Origin: Gorsachius magnificus
Taxonomy: Eukaryota; Chordata; Aves; Pelecaniformes; Ardeidae
Length of the DNA stretch: 64,000 nt
Direction of reading: 5' to 3'
Assembly: GCA_034008185.1 (NCBI GenBank)
Contig: CM067081.1
Span: 8,059,821 to 8,123,820, forward strand
A model generated the notes under the pieces. That model was not told the origin of the DNA. It saw only the letters and a program-made list of their open reading frames with translations, and searched no databases. Position 1 is the first letter of the stretch; every line of letters begins with the position of its first letter. The position numbers were made by a program, and so were the translations under genes. This document shows, piece by piece, positions 33,801 to 47,680 of this stretch.

Positions 33801-36800
33801 TTGGGCGCAGCACTGTATAAACACATGATGCAGGGCCGTTCCCAGCCCCTGCGGTCTCACAATCTCGTGCCTAGATGCTCTGCTGATGATGAGGGAAGGA
33901 GGAGCAAAGCCAGGGCAAGAGGCAGTGGCACGGGCTGGCTTTCATGAGTCACGGGTTGTTGCACCCACTACGCGCTGAAAAATTAATAGCTCTTAAAATA
34001 AATATTATTTTATGATAAAGATTACTTTAGTTGAAATTGCATAGCAACTGAGCATGTGCCCCGTGTTCAAATTGTATGATCCACATGGCAGGAGCCTGGG
34101 GTCAGATTTACTCCTGTGAGCTTAGCAGGTGCAAACAGCACAAACTGATCTCCGTGAAAAGATGCCATTGTCTTCAGCACTCCTCCAGAATTTTTCTGGT
34201 CTTAAATTTGTAGCTGAGGCTCAGCTGGAGTCCTACTGATTGACATCTGTCACCCATGTTGACACAACATGTCTCACAAGTGCCATCAGTCATTGCTTTT
34301 CCAGCATGGACTTTCTTCTGTAGGCCACAAGTCTGGCTTCAACACAGAATCTCTGTGCTGTTTGTTTATTTTTTTTTTTTTGCCTTTTACAACATGGAGA
34401 ACATAAGAAATAATAAAGACTATAAGGAGAAGAAAGTAGCAAATTAATAAGGATTCAAATCAGGTTTCATGGCCGTTCTTAATGACTGCACTGCTTCTTC
34501 TAGATCCCATTCAATTCCCTCTCTTTTCTGTGGCTGTTGCTCCGCAGTGGTGCATCTCATCTGACAGCCCCAACTGATGCTTATTCCATTCTTTTGAGGC
34601 TCTCACAAATGCAGGAATTGTTTTGGGGAGCGTATATATGGTTTTATTCCCTTTCTGAGAGCAGCCAGATTTTTCTCATCAACAACCAAGACTTCATTTC
34701 TGCCTAACTACCTAAATCCTCTGAATTTTCTTGTGCTTTTTTCAAAAGTCACAGACTTCTTCTCCGTTCTATGGATTAACACTGGGTGGGTTGCACTCTC
34801 CTGGCAAGGCACAATGTCATTATCAAATACATTTTTGGAGCAGTAACTGCATGATGCAAACATTTATCTTTTCAGCTGTGGTGTGGCTGTGGGACAGAGG
34901 CAGCAGTGGTGCCTGCCCTCTTGCCACCACCCTGGCCTTCAGCATCACCAGGAGCATGGTACCACTCCTCCCCTCTGCAACAGGGTCAATTCACCCCTTT
35001 ACTCCTCTGAGATCAGGTTTTCAAGTGTTGTCCAGCTCCGAGAAGCCAGCACAGCAATTACATCCAGAAATGCGGTAAATCACATCATTCACGAACTGAC
35101 TCTTTGGGGAAATAAGCCATTCTCAGGGGGGTTGTGCTGGCTGCCTGCATAGATGTTTTGTTAGGCTGTTATCTTGGGATGTGTTTGTTTATCAGGAAGG
35201 AACAAGGAAATTGGTATGAGCAGGGAAGGGTTTTTTATTCTGCAATGGGGAGCTGTTATCAACTGCAATTTTTTTTTTTTTTTTACCAATTCTGAATGTG
35301 AACGTCGTGATTCTGCTTTTAAAAATCTGCGTGTGATTTATGCAATCAATCTGCCGTGCATGTAACTGAATGATACGAGTGCTCAGCTCATACCAGCAGA
35401 GGGAGGTTACCCCACCCCGCAGGGAGCAGCTGACAAGTCCAAGTCCCAAAGACAGCTCATCTACTGCAAACAGTGGGTGCATCACAGCAGCAAGGTCTAA
35501 TAACGGGATTGAGGTACCTGCTATTTTGGCAGCCAGAGCGATTCTGAAGGCAAAGGAACCCTAAGACGGGGATGTTTCACTGACTCACCTGTCTCCATGA
35601 CACAGCAGAAACAGAGGCAAGTGATGATGGTGGGCTGGAGGTGGGCCTGTTAACTCCACTGTCAAGATGATAATAAAACTGACTAAGTCAGCAAAAGCAA
35701 TTTAGAAGCAAAAGGCATTAGAGCTCATTACTAACTCCCCAAGGAGTCCAGGTCCCAATCCAGCTATCTCTTATGAAAACTCTCAGAGCCTCATGAACAG
35801 CAGTGATAACTGGAAAACAGTGCAAGATGCTGTCAGGAAGTTTTATTGTTTTCCCATGGACCCACAAAATGTTTTCACTGAAGCCATGAATGAGGGCTGG
35901 CAGGAGCTATTTGTACTCAGCTCTCCTCTGGCATTATGAAAACCTGCATAGGTGGGTTGAGGGATTTACAGGAAACCTTTCTAACTAGTCTAAACTTAAT
36001 CTCGGTTGGTATTACAGCATGGTAGCTCTACTAGAAGTAGGAATTAAGGAATTATAAGGGAGAGAGTGCTATGGCTTGAATATACATCTGCCTTTTTGTC
36101 AGGATCAGTATGGGACATTTAAAACTCAGGCAAAGTCACCCTGCACTATGTACCTGTCCATACAGAGTAAAAAAGCACAGCAACAGTGTACAGAAGAATG
36201 CTTAGTTGCAACACAGGAGTTTAATATTGTTTATATGCAAGGAAAATTGTTTATACAATAGGAAAAAACTGTACTGTATTATGGATAATGAATATAGTTT
36301 GTAATATAGATGTCATCTATCAAGAAGGGTGAAATTAAAAATAATATGAACAGGAAAAAAAGCGTAAAAGAAAGATCTTAAGAAGGTTGCACAAGGTCAT
36401 GGCTGGCAGATGTTATGTCATATATTTTCTGTGCATGTGTGCATGTTTTTTTATTTAGCTGAATGGAATAAAGACTCTTCTTGACAGAAAAGGACCCCAG
36501 GGTGCTGATCCCATGTACCAGTCAAGACAAGGAGCCAAAACATTGGAGACAAATGTGGAAAAGGTTTTGGGGGAAGAGTTGTGTAATTTTCTTTGCTGTT
36601 TCTAAAATACAGGAAGCATTTGTCATTGTAGGGAGCTTGAGAAAATTTCCTTAATACAAGTAGTGTTTGTCCTACGTGTGAGTTTTATTTCAGGAGTGGG
36701 ACATGGATCCATCTCTCTCCACTTCTGCTGCAGCTGTGTACAAGATCTGTAGGTTTGTAGGCCTTGTCTTCAATGTGGTCCAGACATATAAAAGAGAGCA

Positions 36801-37003
36801 GCACAGGGACCTGTAATATGTGTAAGGTCAGGCCATATCTGCGTGCTTGCCTGGTGGCGTTTTGTGTGTTTTTTCAGTTAGTATGGAGAGGCCACTGGGT
36901 CTTTTAGTAGCTTTTCTTTTAGAAAGTTCTTTCCGATTCTCTCCTGACACAGTTCTTGTTCATGGAACTTGCATGGCCCCCTTGCAAGGTAACACCATCT
37001 GTT
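27846..37003. other. Intron of DLG2, about 9 kb, no exon or CR1 copy recognised
   Basis: Very AT-rich in 27850-29500, then mixed. A stretch near 31945-32000 (tggcagaaatgccaagaatttgacagc) is similar to the complement of 20850, possibly an old DNA transposon. An AP-1-like tgagtcac occurs near 33955. Runs of T occur near 34370 and 35270. Short frames are unsupported. Confidence 0.4.
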
Positions 37004-37033
37004 GGGGGGTGTAGGGGGTGGGGGTGTGGGGGG
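37004..37033 (+). other. G-quadruplex motif on the sense strand
   Basis: Four G runs of 6, 5, 5 and 6 separated by loops tgta, t and tgt. It satisfies the usual G3+N1-7 pattern with very short loops. On the transcribed + strand it would also be present in DLG2 pre-mRNA. Formation and function are inference. Confidence 0.75.
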
Positions 37034-40000
37034 ATGGCTCTAAGGTAAGATTAGGGTGTGAGATAAAAAGAGAATACAGTTGTAAAATTTTGAAGACATT
37101 GTAAAGGATTGCATATGAATTATGTTTAGCCAGAGTCCAGAAGATAAGAAGGTTGAAAAAGAACTTTAAGGATAGACAATTGCAGTCAATTTTTTCATAG
37201 TTACTAATGATACAGCAGCCATTTTCTGTACACAATCAAAGTTTCCATTTATTTTAGAAAATAAACAGATAGATAAAATTTTTGCTAAGCTTCATGAGGG
37301 TAATTTACAGTCTTTTAATAAAGGTTTCCATTAGACTTAATAATTTATGATTTTACTAATTGTACAAAATGCTCACAAGACATATCTATTCAAGACCTAA
37401 TCTTAGCAATAATATATTATTTTTACCTCAGTTCTGAGATTATGAACGTTTTTTTCCATGCTACTTTTCCAATGCATTTGAATTCAGAAAATTATCTGGG
37501 CAATGAAGGCATTAGGTGATACTCTGATCAGAGTCAAAAAATGCCTTGATTTTCTTCTGCATCTTGATGTTGCCAATGAACTGAAGGAATTAAAATTATT
37601 AAATACATGAAATCAGAAATGGGCTTGCATAATTCCATGAATAATTTAAAGTAAGTGTCCTGACATAAAATACGTAAGCTCAGAAATTATTTTCTTACCA
37701 TATTGCAATTTACAATAGGAAATGTTTTTCCATACTGTTTTTCAAACATCTTGATATACCCAGGCTTTCAGCAGAGCATGAGCTGTTCTTTGTCTATAAT
37801 ATGTTACTTTCTGTATTTTCATAATTTATTTTTATTTCGTTTGGGGCAGTATGACTTGATTAATCTGTGCTTAACATCTTTGTCTTCAGTTGGTTTTGCT
37901 CATTGTTTCTGTGCTCGCTATCGAACCTGACTGGAAACAGTGCTGTAAAATACAAGGGAAGGATGTAGCCCAAATCCTTATTTAGATGAGCAAGCAAATA
38001 TTTGTTTTCATAGTCATGTTGTTTATATTTGACTTCTCATCTGTGATGAATGCTAGTATCAGTTGGGTATGCTCTTGAAATTTTGGATGGCAACTCAAAA
38101 GACGAGTTTAAGAGGCAATTTCTTATTGTAAGCAATATTTGGGAGTGTAAGTGATCCCCAGTAGACATTTTAAGAAGAAAAATAACCCTACTAAATCTAT
38201 TAAAGTAATTCTTATTGTACTTTTCACATCATATGTATCATGGTGAAAACAAATAGCATCATAAATTAGTAAATAACAGCTGCATTCCTAGAAAAAATTT
38301 AACTCCATTGTGCACTGAAGCCCCTAAAAGACATTCTCAAGTTTGTGGTTGTATTAAGTGGGCACATTTCCAAAGACAAGAGATAAGAGCAAAGGAGATG
38401 TTATCCCCATATTTGTCCTTTGTGTTTCAGTATGTGCTCTGGGTCATAATACAACACCCCCTCAACCTCTCCACATCTCTACTACTAATAGAAGAAGAAC
38501 CTGTCAAGAAAAATCACTTACGTTAGAGGAGGAAAGGAAGATTCATCATAACTGGAGAAAAGACAGCTGAAATTTCATAGCAAATATTTCAAAATCCCTT
38601 ATTTTTTTCAGGAATGTAATGCACAGTTATGACCATTGGTATGTGACCACACATACCAATTGATGGGCTTTTTTTTTTTTCCCCTTTCCAGAGCATAGTT
38701 ACTGTAGTCCAGCAGGGCATGTTTTGGAAAAAGGTGCTATTTTGATAAATGTTTGAAAGTAAGAGGAGGAAAATCAAATAAATAGTTGTTTCATGATTAA
38801 ATAAGTACTCTGGAATTATGCATCTCATCTACAGCAACGCTACAGTATGTTGCTTTTGTAGAAAAAGTAAAGAGCTAAATGTAAATAATTTGAAGAAAAA
38901 TAGATGGAGATAGATCCTGGAAACATGACAGAATAAATTTAACAACATGGAAGAGGAAAATAAATTTGAAAAATGAAAGTAAGGTTAAAAGCAAAATTGT
39001 TGTTATAAAAAAAACAACCTAGAAAAGCTTCTAGAGATGGAAAAAATTTTTTAAAAGGGAAGCACTGCATTGAACTGTTTTTTTTCCAATATACTTAATA
39101 AAAGGAATGAAGAGTAGAACCCAATGTTCATTTTCCATGTGTGAAAAGACAGGAGGAAATCAACATCTAGGCAGAATCAATAAGATACAAGAGAATGGTA
39201 AAAGGTTATGAGCAACGTTTATCCTTACAAATCTAAGAAAAGAGACCAATTAGGTATTTTTTAAAATCAGAAAAAAAACTCTTGGAAAGAGCAAGAGATT
39301 TATCAGTGCCCCAGCTAAAATCTTGGATACCAAATTTTGGGAAACATGCAAAATCTTCAGCTTGCAATCACCTGAATAATAAGTAAGAAAGGGAAAGAGA
39401 AAGACTCAGTGGTACAAAGGACAAAGCAACTTCAGAAGTAAAACGCTAATTAGAGACTACATTTTTTTTAGTTGAAAAGAATTATTCACAGAATGCAGAT
39501 TATGCTGAATGGAACAATTTTGTGTAAGTAGTAACAGGATGACTGGATGGTGGTATTGGCAATGTGATCATCTCTGGATCATGTACAAAATCAACACATA
39601 TGTATAGGGGAAAAGATGAATTGCCTGGACTTGAGAGATAGAAGAAAGTAAACAGTGAGGGGATTTTAGGTTAGACAATATTCAGCCCAACAAGCAAAAC
39701 ATTGGGTGCAGTAGTGAAGAGATTTAAAACCAATATAGCAAAGCATTCAAATTTGGTTCAGGAACAGAAAACAACTGTTCAAAACAGGAGAGACGACGTT
39801 TGCAAGAAGGGTAATATGGAGTGAGTGGCAGTCATTCAACAAACACTTTGAAAGAAAAAGTGGCTTAATAATTTTATATATATATTTATTTGATTTATTT
39901 TCAAATGTGGCAGAATGAAGGGGGGTGTGTCTAATTTAGCGTCTCAGCTACACACAAAAAAACAGATACTGTCATCTCCGATGGGACCTGTATTCCCATC

Positions 40001-40442
40001 TAGTAAGTACCAGCATGATATGCAGAAGATACCTGTTGACAATAGTTCCTTTCACCTAGATAGAAGCTCACTAAGTTCATTATTTATGATAACCAGTTAT
40101 GAACCTAACAGTTGTTTTTGCCAACAGTTCATTTAGAAAATCTGGACTTTTATGTTTTTCCACTCACTTTCCAAGTTGATCAAAGGACTTTATGAAGGAA
40201 TGATGCTGGACGCTGAATGTGGAATGGCCCTGGGGCTTTCCTTAGACAGTATTGTCATGACAGCAAAGGCATAAGAGCAGCAAAGAAAATTAGTACTTTT
40301 CTTTCCAGGCTAATGTAAAGGTCGTAGATAAAAAACATTATCAAAAATGCTGTAGTTTATCTTCCATTTGAAAAAGGAATGTTTTACTTTCCTTGATTCG
40401 TGCATTTTTGAAAACATACAAGCAAGAGAATGCCCATAACAG

Positions 40443-40530
40443 GAAAGACCAAAGATTTCTCTAGACTAATATCCTGTATTTGGTAGTGATCAACTACATG
40501 TAAGGAGTGAAAAGGCAGAGAAATTTCTGT
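40443..40530 (+). mobile_element. Second copy of the ancient interspersed repeat
   Basis: The string gaccaaagatttctctagactaatatcctgt and the agtgatcaactacatgtaaggag block align by eye with the copy at 13118 at roughly 60-65% identity. The usual wording of this repeat (pick-up of 'ctagacta' before 'tatcctgt') is better kept here than in the first copy. Family not named. Confidence 0.4.
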
Positions 40531-40681
40531 AGTTTTAAACAACATTTTATAGAGCAGGTCTAATTAATCTAATTGAGGTAGATGTGGTTGTGTTCTGCTG
40601 ATTCTGCTGTACCCACTATTGGGATATCTTTTTAATGCTCCTTAAATCTCACATTGAAAAAAACCCTTTTGTTATAAAAAG

Positions 40682-40702
40682 AAAAAAAAAAAAAAAAAAA
40701 AA
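40682..40702. repeat. Poly(A) run of 21
   Basis: Uninterrupted A run. I see no retrocopy upstream of it, so it is listed only as a simple repeat. Confidence 0.9.
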
Positions 40703-41587
40703 GGAGAAAAATGTATTAGGTGGGTAAAACCCACAGCCTGTCCAGCTGACTGGAGATTTTGTTTCCTTCTGTTCCACACATCAACCTGTACCCACCAATT
40801 TTTTTATTCTCCTCCTGTAAACTCAGGATTGCCTTTCTTTCCAATGGCCATACAACATATAACCCTGTCCAGTCATCTTTCATAACATAACGCCATGTCT
40901 CTCATAATACAAATACACAGGTTAGGTAACGCAAATACTATATTAAATGGTCTGCACCTGACTGATTCAGTTTATAGCATTGTACTGTAACAGTTAATTA
41001 TCCCACCTTACTCACTTCTGTCACTATCTAGAGTAGATATTCTGTAAATAGCACAATCGTTCCCGGGATTCATTTGTAGCGTAGCAGCTGTGCCTCCACC
41101 TTCTCACCACACCAAATTTGGATGGAATAGGAGCTCTGTGTTCTGCAACTGAAACTAATGGCTTGACTGTACTTAAAAATTCTTTATTTTAATGATTTTC
41201 TTTGTTACTGAGGTAGCTGGAGCCAGCTCACTTAAGCAGGTGGGAAAATCTCTGCAGTGTTGAACAGCTCAAGGGCTGTCTCAGTCCCACCCAGTGTTTC
41301 ATCTGGCAGGTGCCTGCAGCTTCTCCTTGTGCCGTCTGTGTGCTCAGGCTGCTCAAACCCAAAGTGAATATATTCTGCTCGTCTGTTTTACTTGTAGGGG
41401 GGTGCACTTCAAAGAGAAAACACGGTTTCACGATGGCAACATGATGGTAAAGCAGGTTGGAGTTTCCTATTCTTCACTGTCCTCAGCCACTGCTATCCCT
41501 TCCTTCCCCCATATGCACCATAGTTCATTACCCCTTCCCATTACTGATTCATCAGACCAGCGAAAATATTACAGTTAAAAAAAAAGA

Positions 41588-41611
41588 GGGGGGAGAGTGG
41601 GTGGGGGAGGG
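41588..41611 (+). other. Second G-quadruplex motif
   Basis: G runs of 6, 3, 5 and 3 with loops agagt, t and a. Fits the G3+N1-7 pattern on the + strand. Functional meaning unknown. Confidence 0.6.
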
Positions 41612-44600
41612 TTTATGTAACCCAAAAGATTTCATAAAATTAGTTTAGCACAAAAATGGTTGAGTCAGCATCACTGAAGGAGCAATAACATGTGAGAGGA
41701 TGGAGAAGGGAAAGGCAGAAAGCTCCTGTGCTGCCATAAGGAAACTCAAGAGGTGGAATTTTACTCTGCAACGTTACTGGGGGAATGAGCTCTGGGAGCC
41801 AGGAGGGTTACGCTGTCTCTCTGAAGCCTTGAAACACTCTCCAGAGATGCTGTGATGCATTGTCAGGAACTGGGAAAGCTCAGGGGCTTGAAAAACAGAA
41901 AGGGCATCCTATGTAGCTCATCCTCCTGCCACTGAAATTTGGTCTTTAATGTTTTATTTGCTGTGCATTTATACTCTGAGGATAGCAATGTCCCAGGCAT
42001 AAGGTTTCCATCTAGTTCCCTCTAGAAATTTTACTATATGAAAGATCCCGCAAAATTATTTACCCTATGTTTCCTTCATGTTATTTAGTCAAGTTTTATC
42101 CTCTCATGTTGTCCATTTTCAAATCAGGCTGCAACGACAGTTATCACAACCGTGCTTGGGTGTCACATGTAAACAGTCTACCCTATCAAGCATCTGTAAA
42201 AAGACAATGAACCCTTCCAATTCACTCTTGTTGCTCACATTGCTCACCTCCAACGTCGGAACATGTTTGTTCCCCAGACTGCATTATATTTCTCACTTGT
42301 CCTGCCACAGCAGAGCTGGAAATTCAGTATCTCTGTTCACCAAGATTGGTGGTGAGTTTAAAACACTGAAAGCCTATAGTCCTTGCAGTGAGCAAGTGAG
42401 CTCAATGCGCTTTGTATTTGATTCTTTATGTTTCTATGCTTGTGCTTACAACAGTAGCAGGACGGCCAAAAAGATCCTGTCCCCCTGTGGTGCATCCTGA
42501 TGTAGAGAGTGTGAATTCTGGGCTGTTCAGCAGTGATTTCTCAGCTGGTTACACGTCACTGCCTCGATCCAGGATGGAGGCATCATGGTGAATCACAGCT
42601 TACCCTGGTCAGCTTTAATAAGAGCTATCTTTCCTGGGGAATAAGGAAGGTGCTTGCAAGGGTTGCAAGATACCCAATTTAGGAATGTTTTCCAAGTGTT
42701 ATGATATCTGGAATACTTTGCGCTATTTAAATTGAATTTAAAAAAAAAAAAGTTGAAACATTTCCATCCCATTTCCACAGCCGTGTTGCTATGACAGATG
42801 TCCTTTGATCTAAAACATGGCATAACCCAAAATATATTGACATTAGCACAATGAATCCAACTGATTTCAGTAAGCGTCTTGGCCTGTAGCGGCCCAGTCT
42901 TTCAGAGGCCATGCGTAGGGGTGTCGTAATGGGCAAGCTGCATAGCTGTCTTGTAACGGAGGTAGTGTGGTTTGTGGGACTGAGTGAGCAGGCATACCCT
43001 GCCACCAAGACATCTTCAGAATAATTTGGAATCACCAAATTCAGCCTTAAAAAAGTGAATTTGAAAGCTCTCTTTTAGCCATACAGTAAAGCAAGAAAAT
43101 CAGACAAGAATAAAGCTACTGATAGTCTGAAAGCACATCTCTTCTCTAACAGTATTACCTTTCAAAGTGTCATAAACCGGCACGCAATAGAGTTCTTGGA
43201 GAAAAAGCCACACAATATGTGTGAAAAATAGGCTACTTAGAAAACTAAACTTGCAAGACCCAGACATCTGTCTCCATCTGCACCTACTGGTCATGGGGAT
43301 AGGCAAACAAAGTCTGATGGAGTGATGCAGGGCTTTTATAAACCAAAACAAGAAATTAATTCCCTGACTGGCGATCCTTTTCTGAAAATGCCCATCCTCC
43401 AGCCTTCACAAGTCAATGCTAAAGAAAGTTAAATGTCATCATAAATTACATCTCACAACAACAATTTTCCCCGTATACTATATCCCATATGTGGCTGTTG
43501 TTTCCCTCCATATGGGCAGGAAAAAACCTGCCTCAGCTGCAGTGAGCAGAGCACTCAGCTAAAACATCAGCTGAAGCAGGAGACTCCAGCTGGTTGAAAC
43601 TCAACTTACATGCTCCAGCAACTCATGGGACAGCAGAAATTCATGCATGACCATGGAAGCAAACAGGAATTAAAGAAAACAAATGCACTGGCTTGTATTC
43701 ACTGTGAGCCATAGAAAAGTCTAAATGTGAGAGCCAGGTTTTGGATGGGAGGAGATGGGGGAATTAATTGGCCAACCATTGAGTCAGATGGCAGAAAGCA
43801 CCAAACTTGCTCTTCTAATAATGTATCTCTGAAAGTCAAAAGGGTTTCGTCTTCCACCTGGGACCTTCACTTCAGAATGTCCTTTTGGCTAAAATTTGTC
43901 CTTTCAAGCCAGCTGTCCATGCATATTTGCTCTGGGGTCACTACTACCGAGGGAAACCTTCCCTTCTTCGGAGCAAAGAGTAACTGCATGCTTGGAAAAG
44001 GTGAAGGGGAGAGTGGAAAAGTGTGTGGAAAGCTGGGAGAGATTCCTTCAGGATTTTCTGAGTTGTTTGGAAATTATCTCTGTTCATGTGAAAAAACAGG
44101 ATATTAGATTTGACTAATTTCCTCTAATTTGTAGAGATGCTACAGCACTAACATACCTACCATTCTTAACAGTGAGCGTTATTGGAAATTAAACAGAATT
44201 GGACTAGCTATTCAGTACTGTGAAATAGATTGATTTAAGGACTAGTTATCATTTTTAGATGTAGCAGTAAAATAGAAATATTTAAGCATTCCATAATATT
44301 TAAAAAATAAATTAGATTGTATTATAACCTACCAATTAATGGGCTTAACTGGCAGTCTTACTGTATCATATAACAACTGTGAAAATGCACTCAGCAATGA
44401 GTAACCCAGTATATTTCTGCATAAAAAAATATTTTATAAGCATAATTACATTTATTTTTCAAAGAAGAATAGCCTTTCCTGAGCTATGGCATTAAGAAAG
44501 ATTGTAGCCTGTGCAAATGGAACTGAATGGAAACCAGATTATAGATTACTGTGATCTAAATCATTTAGTCATTGCCCTTTTTTCTCCTCCTTTTCTCAGT

Positions 44601-47179
44601 CATACTGTGCTTCTCTTGCCTGAGTAAAGATTATTCATTGGATAAATACTAGGTTTTCATTCTGAAAAGCTTTTCACTGTGTTTATTTGCCACTGCATTT
44701 TTTTTTCCTTGTGAACTAATGTTTTATATAAAGAAAACAATATTTGGTAAGGAAAAGATTCAAAGTGGGTGCTATTAAATTGACATCTTGGTTTGGTCCT
44801 GATAACAGTTTTAAATGAAGAGGAAGGCTTTAGCATTTTTATTCATTTTTATTAATTTTGCTGTCAAAATTAGCCAGCTCTACTTAGCGGGATGGGCTGG
44901 GACTGTGTAAAGGGTGCTCAGATGCCAGAAGCTTAAGGTCACAGCTATATAATAAGCTGTCTAAAATAAAATATTAAAGTATTAAAGGCAAGTGCTTTTT
45001 GTTTAAAGAAATAAAGGTCTTGATGTAACAAAATCACAATATTTCCAGCAATGACCATTCTATAAAAACACCAAGCATTCTTACTAGCATTAGTAATTTG
45101 TATATAGTGAATTCTTGTAAGGTAGTGCTGAAGTTGCCTTGTTGGATTTAAAAATTTATTTTGTCAACACTGTATGCAGATTTATTTAAGAAATTGAACT
45201 TTAAATAAAACATAGGGAAAAATCTCATAGGAGCAGTATAAATTATTGCCCTCATATTCCTTGGATTAAGGTTACACCAGTTAGCTTCAGTATAAAAACA
45301 AATAAACAGAATATTACAGCAAATCTTCATGAACCTTTTTGCTATATGAAATACTCTGTTTATAAAGGCATATTTTTAGTAACATTTATAAAATGTTTAA
45401 AAATCAATTTTTTCAAGGCAAGAGTAGAGGGTCTTATTATTTACTTCACTGAGTACTGCATCAGACTTTAAATCTGGCCATGTTTTTTCAGTCAGTCAAA
45501 TGTGTCCCCAGCATCAGTGGAAAAAATTCACCTTCATTTGTTCAAAAATTATTTCCATCACTGCAACCATCATCTTTTGTTATATATTATAGTCCTCAAA
45601 TTTTTGTTGGTAAATCTAAGCCGGTTGGAGTTCCTGCTCTGGTAAATTTTTTTGTAAGGGTAAGGCGGTGAGTCACACTGTGGAAATTCAGGCAGCTTCC
45701 AGACCACCTACAGGCAGTTTACGGCCAGCTTGGTTTGGTGTTTTAGCGTTTTTACCCACTGCCCGTGCTCAGGAAGGCACCCTCTGCCTTACAGAGGGCA
45801 CCCGGGCTCAGCCTCAAGAGACACCGAGCAGACCAGTCTGATCAGAAGAGCCGTGTTGCAAAATTCAGGCTTAAGCTGGCTGTTTTGAAGACAGTGCAGT
45901 CAAATAAATTGATTCATTCCATTATCTGTCTTTTCCATAAATATATAACAACCGCTTTTGGGAAGCATTAGTATTCTGCTGCTGTGAGAGGTGGGACACC
46001 CACAAGCCCTGTGTGGAGTGATATATTTGCACACTCTGTTGCTCATGAACCATTTCTAAAAAAAGGCAAAATGAGAATGCAATTAAAAGTGGATCTTTTT
46101 TTTTTATTTTATTTTAACTGGTTTGTTTAATAATCTTGGCTGGAGAGGCTGGGAGGGAGACAGCTGGATATGCTGCTGGAGGGATCATGGTACAGGCCCA
46201 AGGTTAGCTAGAGCAACTACAGTATCTTTTGAGCTTTCTCAAATTTTATCATAATGAAAGTTATGACCATTTTCAGTGATTCCCCTCAAAATATTTTTTA
46301 AATTTTATGGAGTAATGTAAACATTTTATTGTTTCATTTAATGTAGGACAGTAAGTGTTGTGAAAACTTGGATTACAGGTACATCACAGCCTACTGCCTC
46401 CAGTGGTTAATCAGCCCTATAAATCCTGCCTGTAATTCTGTGCATAGGCGACTAGTGGAAAACAGGAAAAGGGGAAATGTTTTAAAAAATAAGAGTTTGG
46501 TGGTTCTCAGCTTGGGAAAGTTTCTCGTAAATCATTCATTACTGCTGTAGGCCTGAGAGAAGGGAGAGAGGTTTAGACTTTTTGTTCTCTTTTCCTTTGA
46601 AATGTAATGAATAAACCACAATCCAAAACATTATTCTAATCTCAGTTTCAGCAACTGGAAAAAAACTTTTGCTGATATTTATCACATTTCAATGTTTCTA
46701 TGCAGCTTAAAATTCATAAATATTAAAATAGAACCATATCACTTAAATGCACTCATTTCTCAACAAATATAGCTGCTGGTTATCACTCAAATAATTCATT
46801 AAGATTCAAAAATAGCTGCATTGCAAAGAGGGGTGGCATTTATTCAGTATGATATGAAATATAAAAATATCTACATATCTACCCCTTGGAAGATTGCAGC
46901 CCTTTAATTCTTGCAAGGAATCTCTGGTGCATTTTTCCTTTGAAAACCTGTGCTTTGGGAGAGCTATGCATTCATTGACACTGCAAAATTTGCTTTAGAA
47001 AAGAGCCACACTAGCTAGCAAACGTAGCTCACTCCCACTTTATCCAGTTAAAAACAGCAGCTGGGCCAGGTTCTGCTCTTGTTTTGAACAGTGCTTTTCA
47101 CCTTGAGCTGTCCCAGCCATACCCAGCGAGTCCTCGCTGTTCAACGCTATTCTCACTGTTGCCCCAAGAGCCTGTTTAG

Positions 47180-47680
47180 AATAGGATAAGATAGGATAGG
47201 ATAGGATAGGATAGGATAGGATAGGATATTTTCTGTTGGAAGGGACCTACAAGAATCATCGAGTCCAACTCCCTGACGAATTCAGGGCTGACCAAAAGTT
47301 AAAACATGTTATTATGGGCATTGTCCTAATGCCTCTGAAACACCAGCAGGCTTGAGGTGTCGACCACCTCTCTAGGAAGCCTGTTCCAGTGTTTGACCAC
47401 CCTCTCGGTAAAGAAATGCTTCCTAATGTCCAGTCTGAACCTCTCCTAGTGCAGCTTTGAACCATTCCCAGGCACCCCATCGCTGGATACCAGGGAGAAG
47501 AGACCAACGCCCCCCTCTTCACCTCCTCAGGAAGCTGTCAAGAGCAATGAGATTGTGCCTCAGCCTCCTTTTCTCCAAACTAGATAAGCCCAAAGTCCTT
47601 AGCCGCTCCTCATAGGACATGCCTTCCAACCCTGCCACCAGCCTTGTTGCCCACCTCCGGATGCATTTAGGGACCAGCAC
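47180..47680 (-). mobile_element. CR1 LINE 3' end, antisense, with a pentanucleotide tail
   Basis: About 450 bp of CR1 3' portion on the minus strand: ttggaagggacctacaagaatcatcgagtccaact is the 3' UTR signature, followed upstream in the element by the [14 protein letters not shown] and SFPGDTRKHFFT-like regions in decayed form and the RRLRHNLIALDSFL-like region near 47530. The tail at 47183-47229 is not the ATTCTATG octamer but about nine GGATA units (TATCC on the element strand). 5' truncated near 47660-47690. Confidence 0.88.
47183..47229. repeat. (GGATA)n pentanucleotide repeat at a CR1 tail
   Basis: About nine units of ggata, the first ones slightly altered (ggataagata). It sits exactly where the CR1 tail repeat is expected. 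Confidence 0.92.

Larger units (their letters stand above)
37034..47179. other. Intron of DLG2, about 10 kb, sparse repeats
   Basis: AT-rich intron with no exon and no CR1 recognised. It holds a TA-rich run near 39868-39885, the ancient repeat at 40443-40530, an A run at 40682-40702 and a second G-quadruplex motif at 41588-41611. The 140-codon frame at 42078 and others lack family features. Confidence 0.4.

Noticed and set aside
36960..37235. 91-codon minus-strand frame over the G-rich repeat
   Set aside because: The Pro/Thr-rich end comes from the C-rich complement of the G-quadruplex tract. No domain or context.
40682..40702. Poly(A) run considered as the tail of a processed pseudogene
   Set aside because: No gene-like sequence or polyadenylation signal found upstream and no flanking target-site repeat seen.
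42078..42500. 140-codon open frame
   Set aside because: No recognisable domain, low-complexity Ser/Leu/Cys-rich translation, no splice or promoter context. Consistent with chance in intron sequence.
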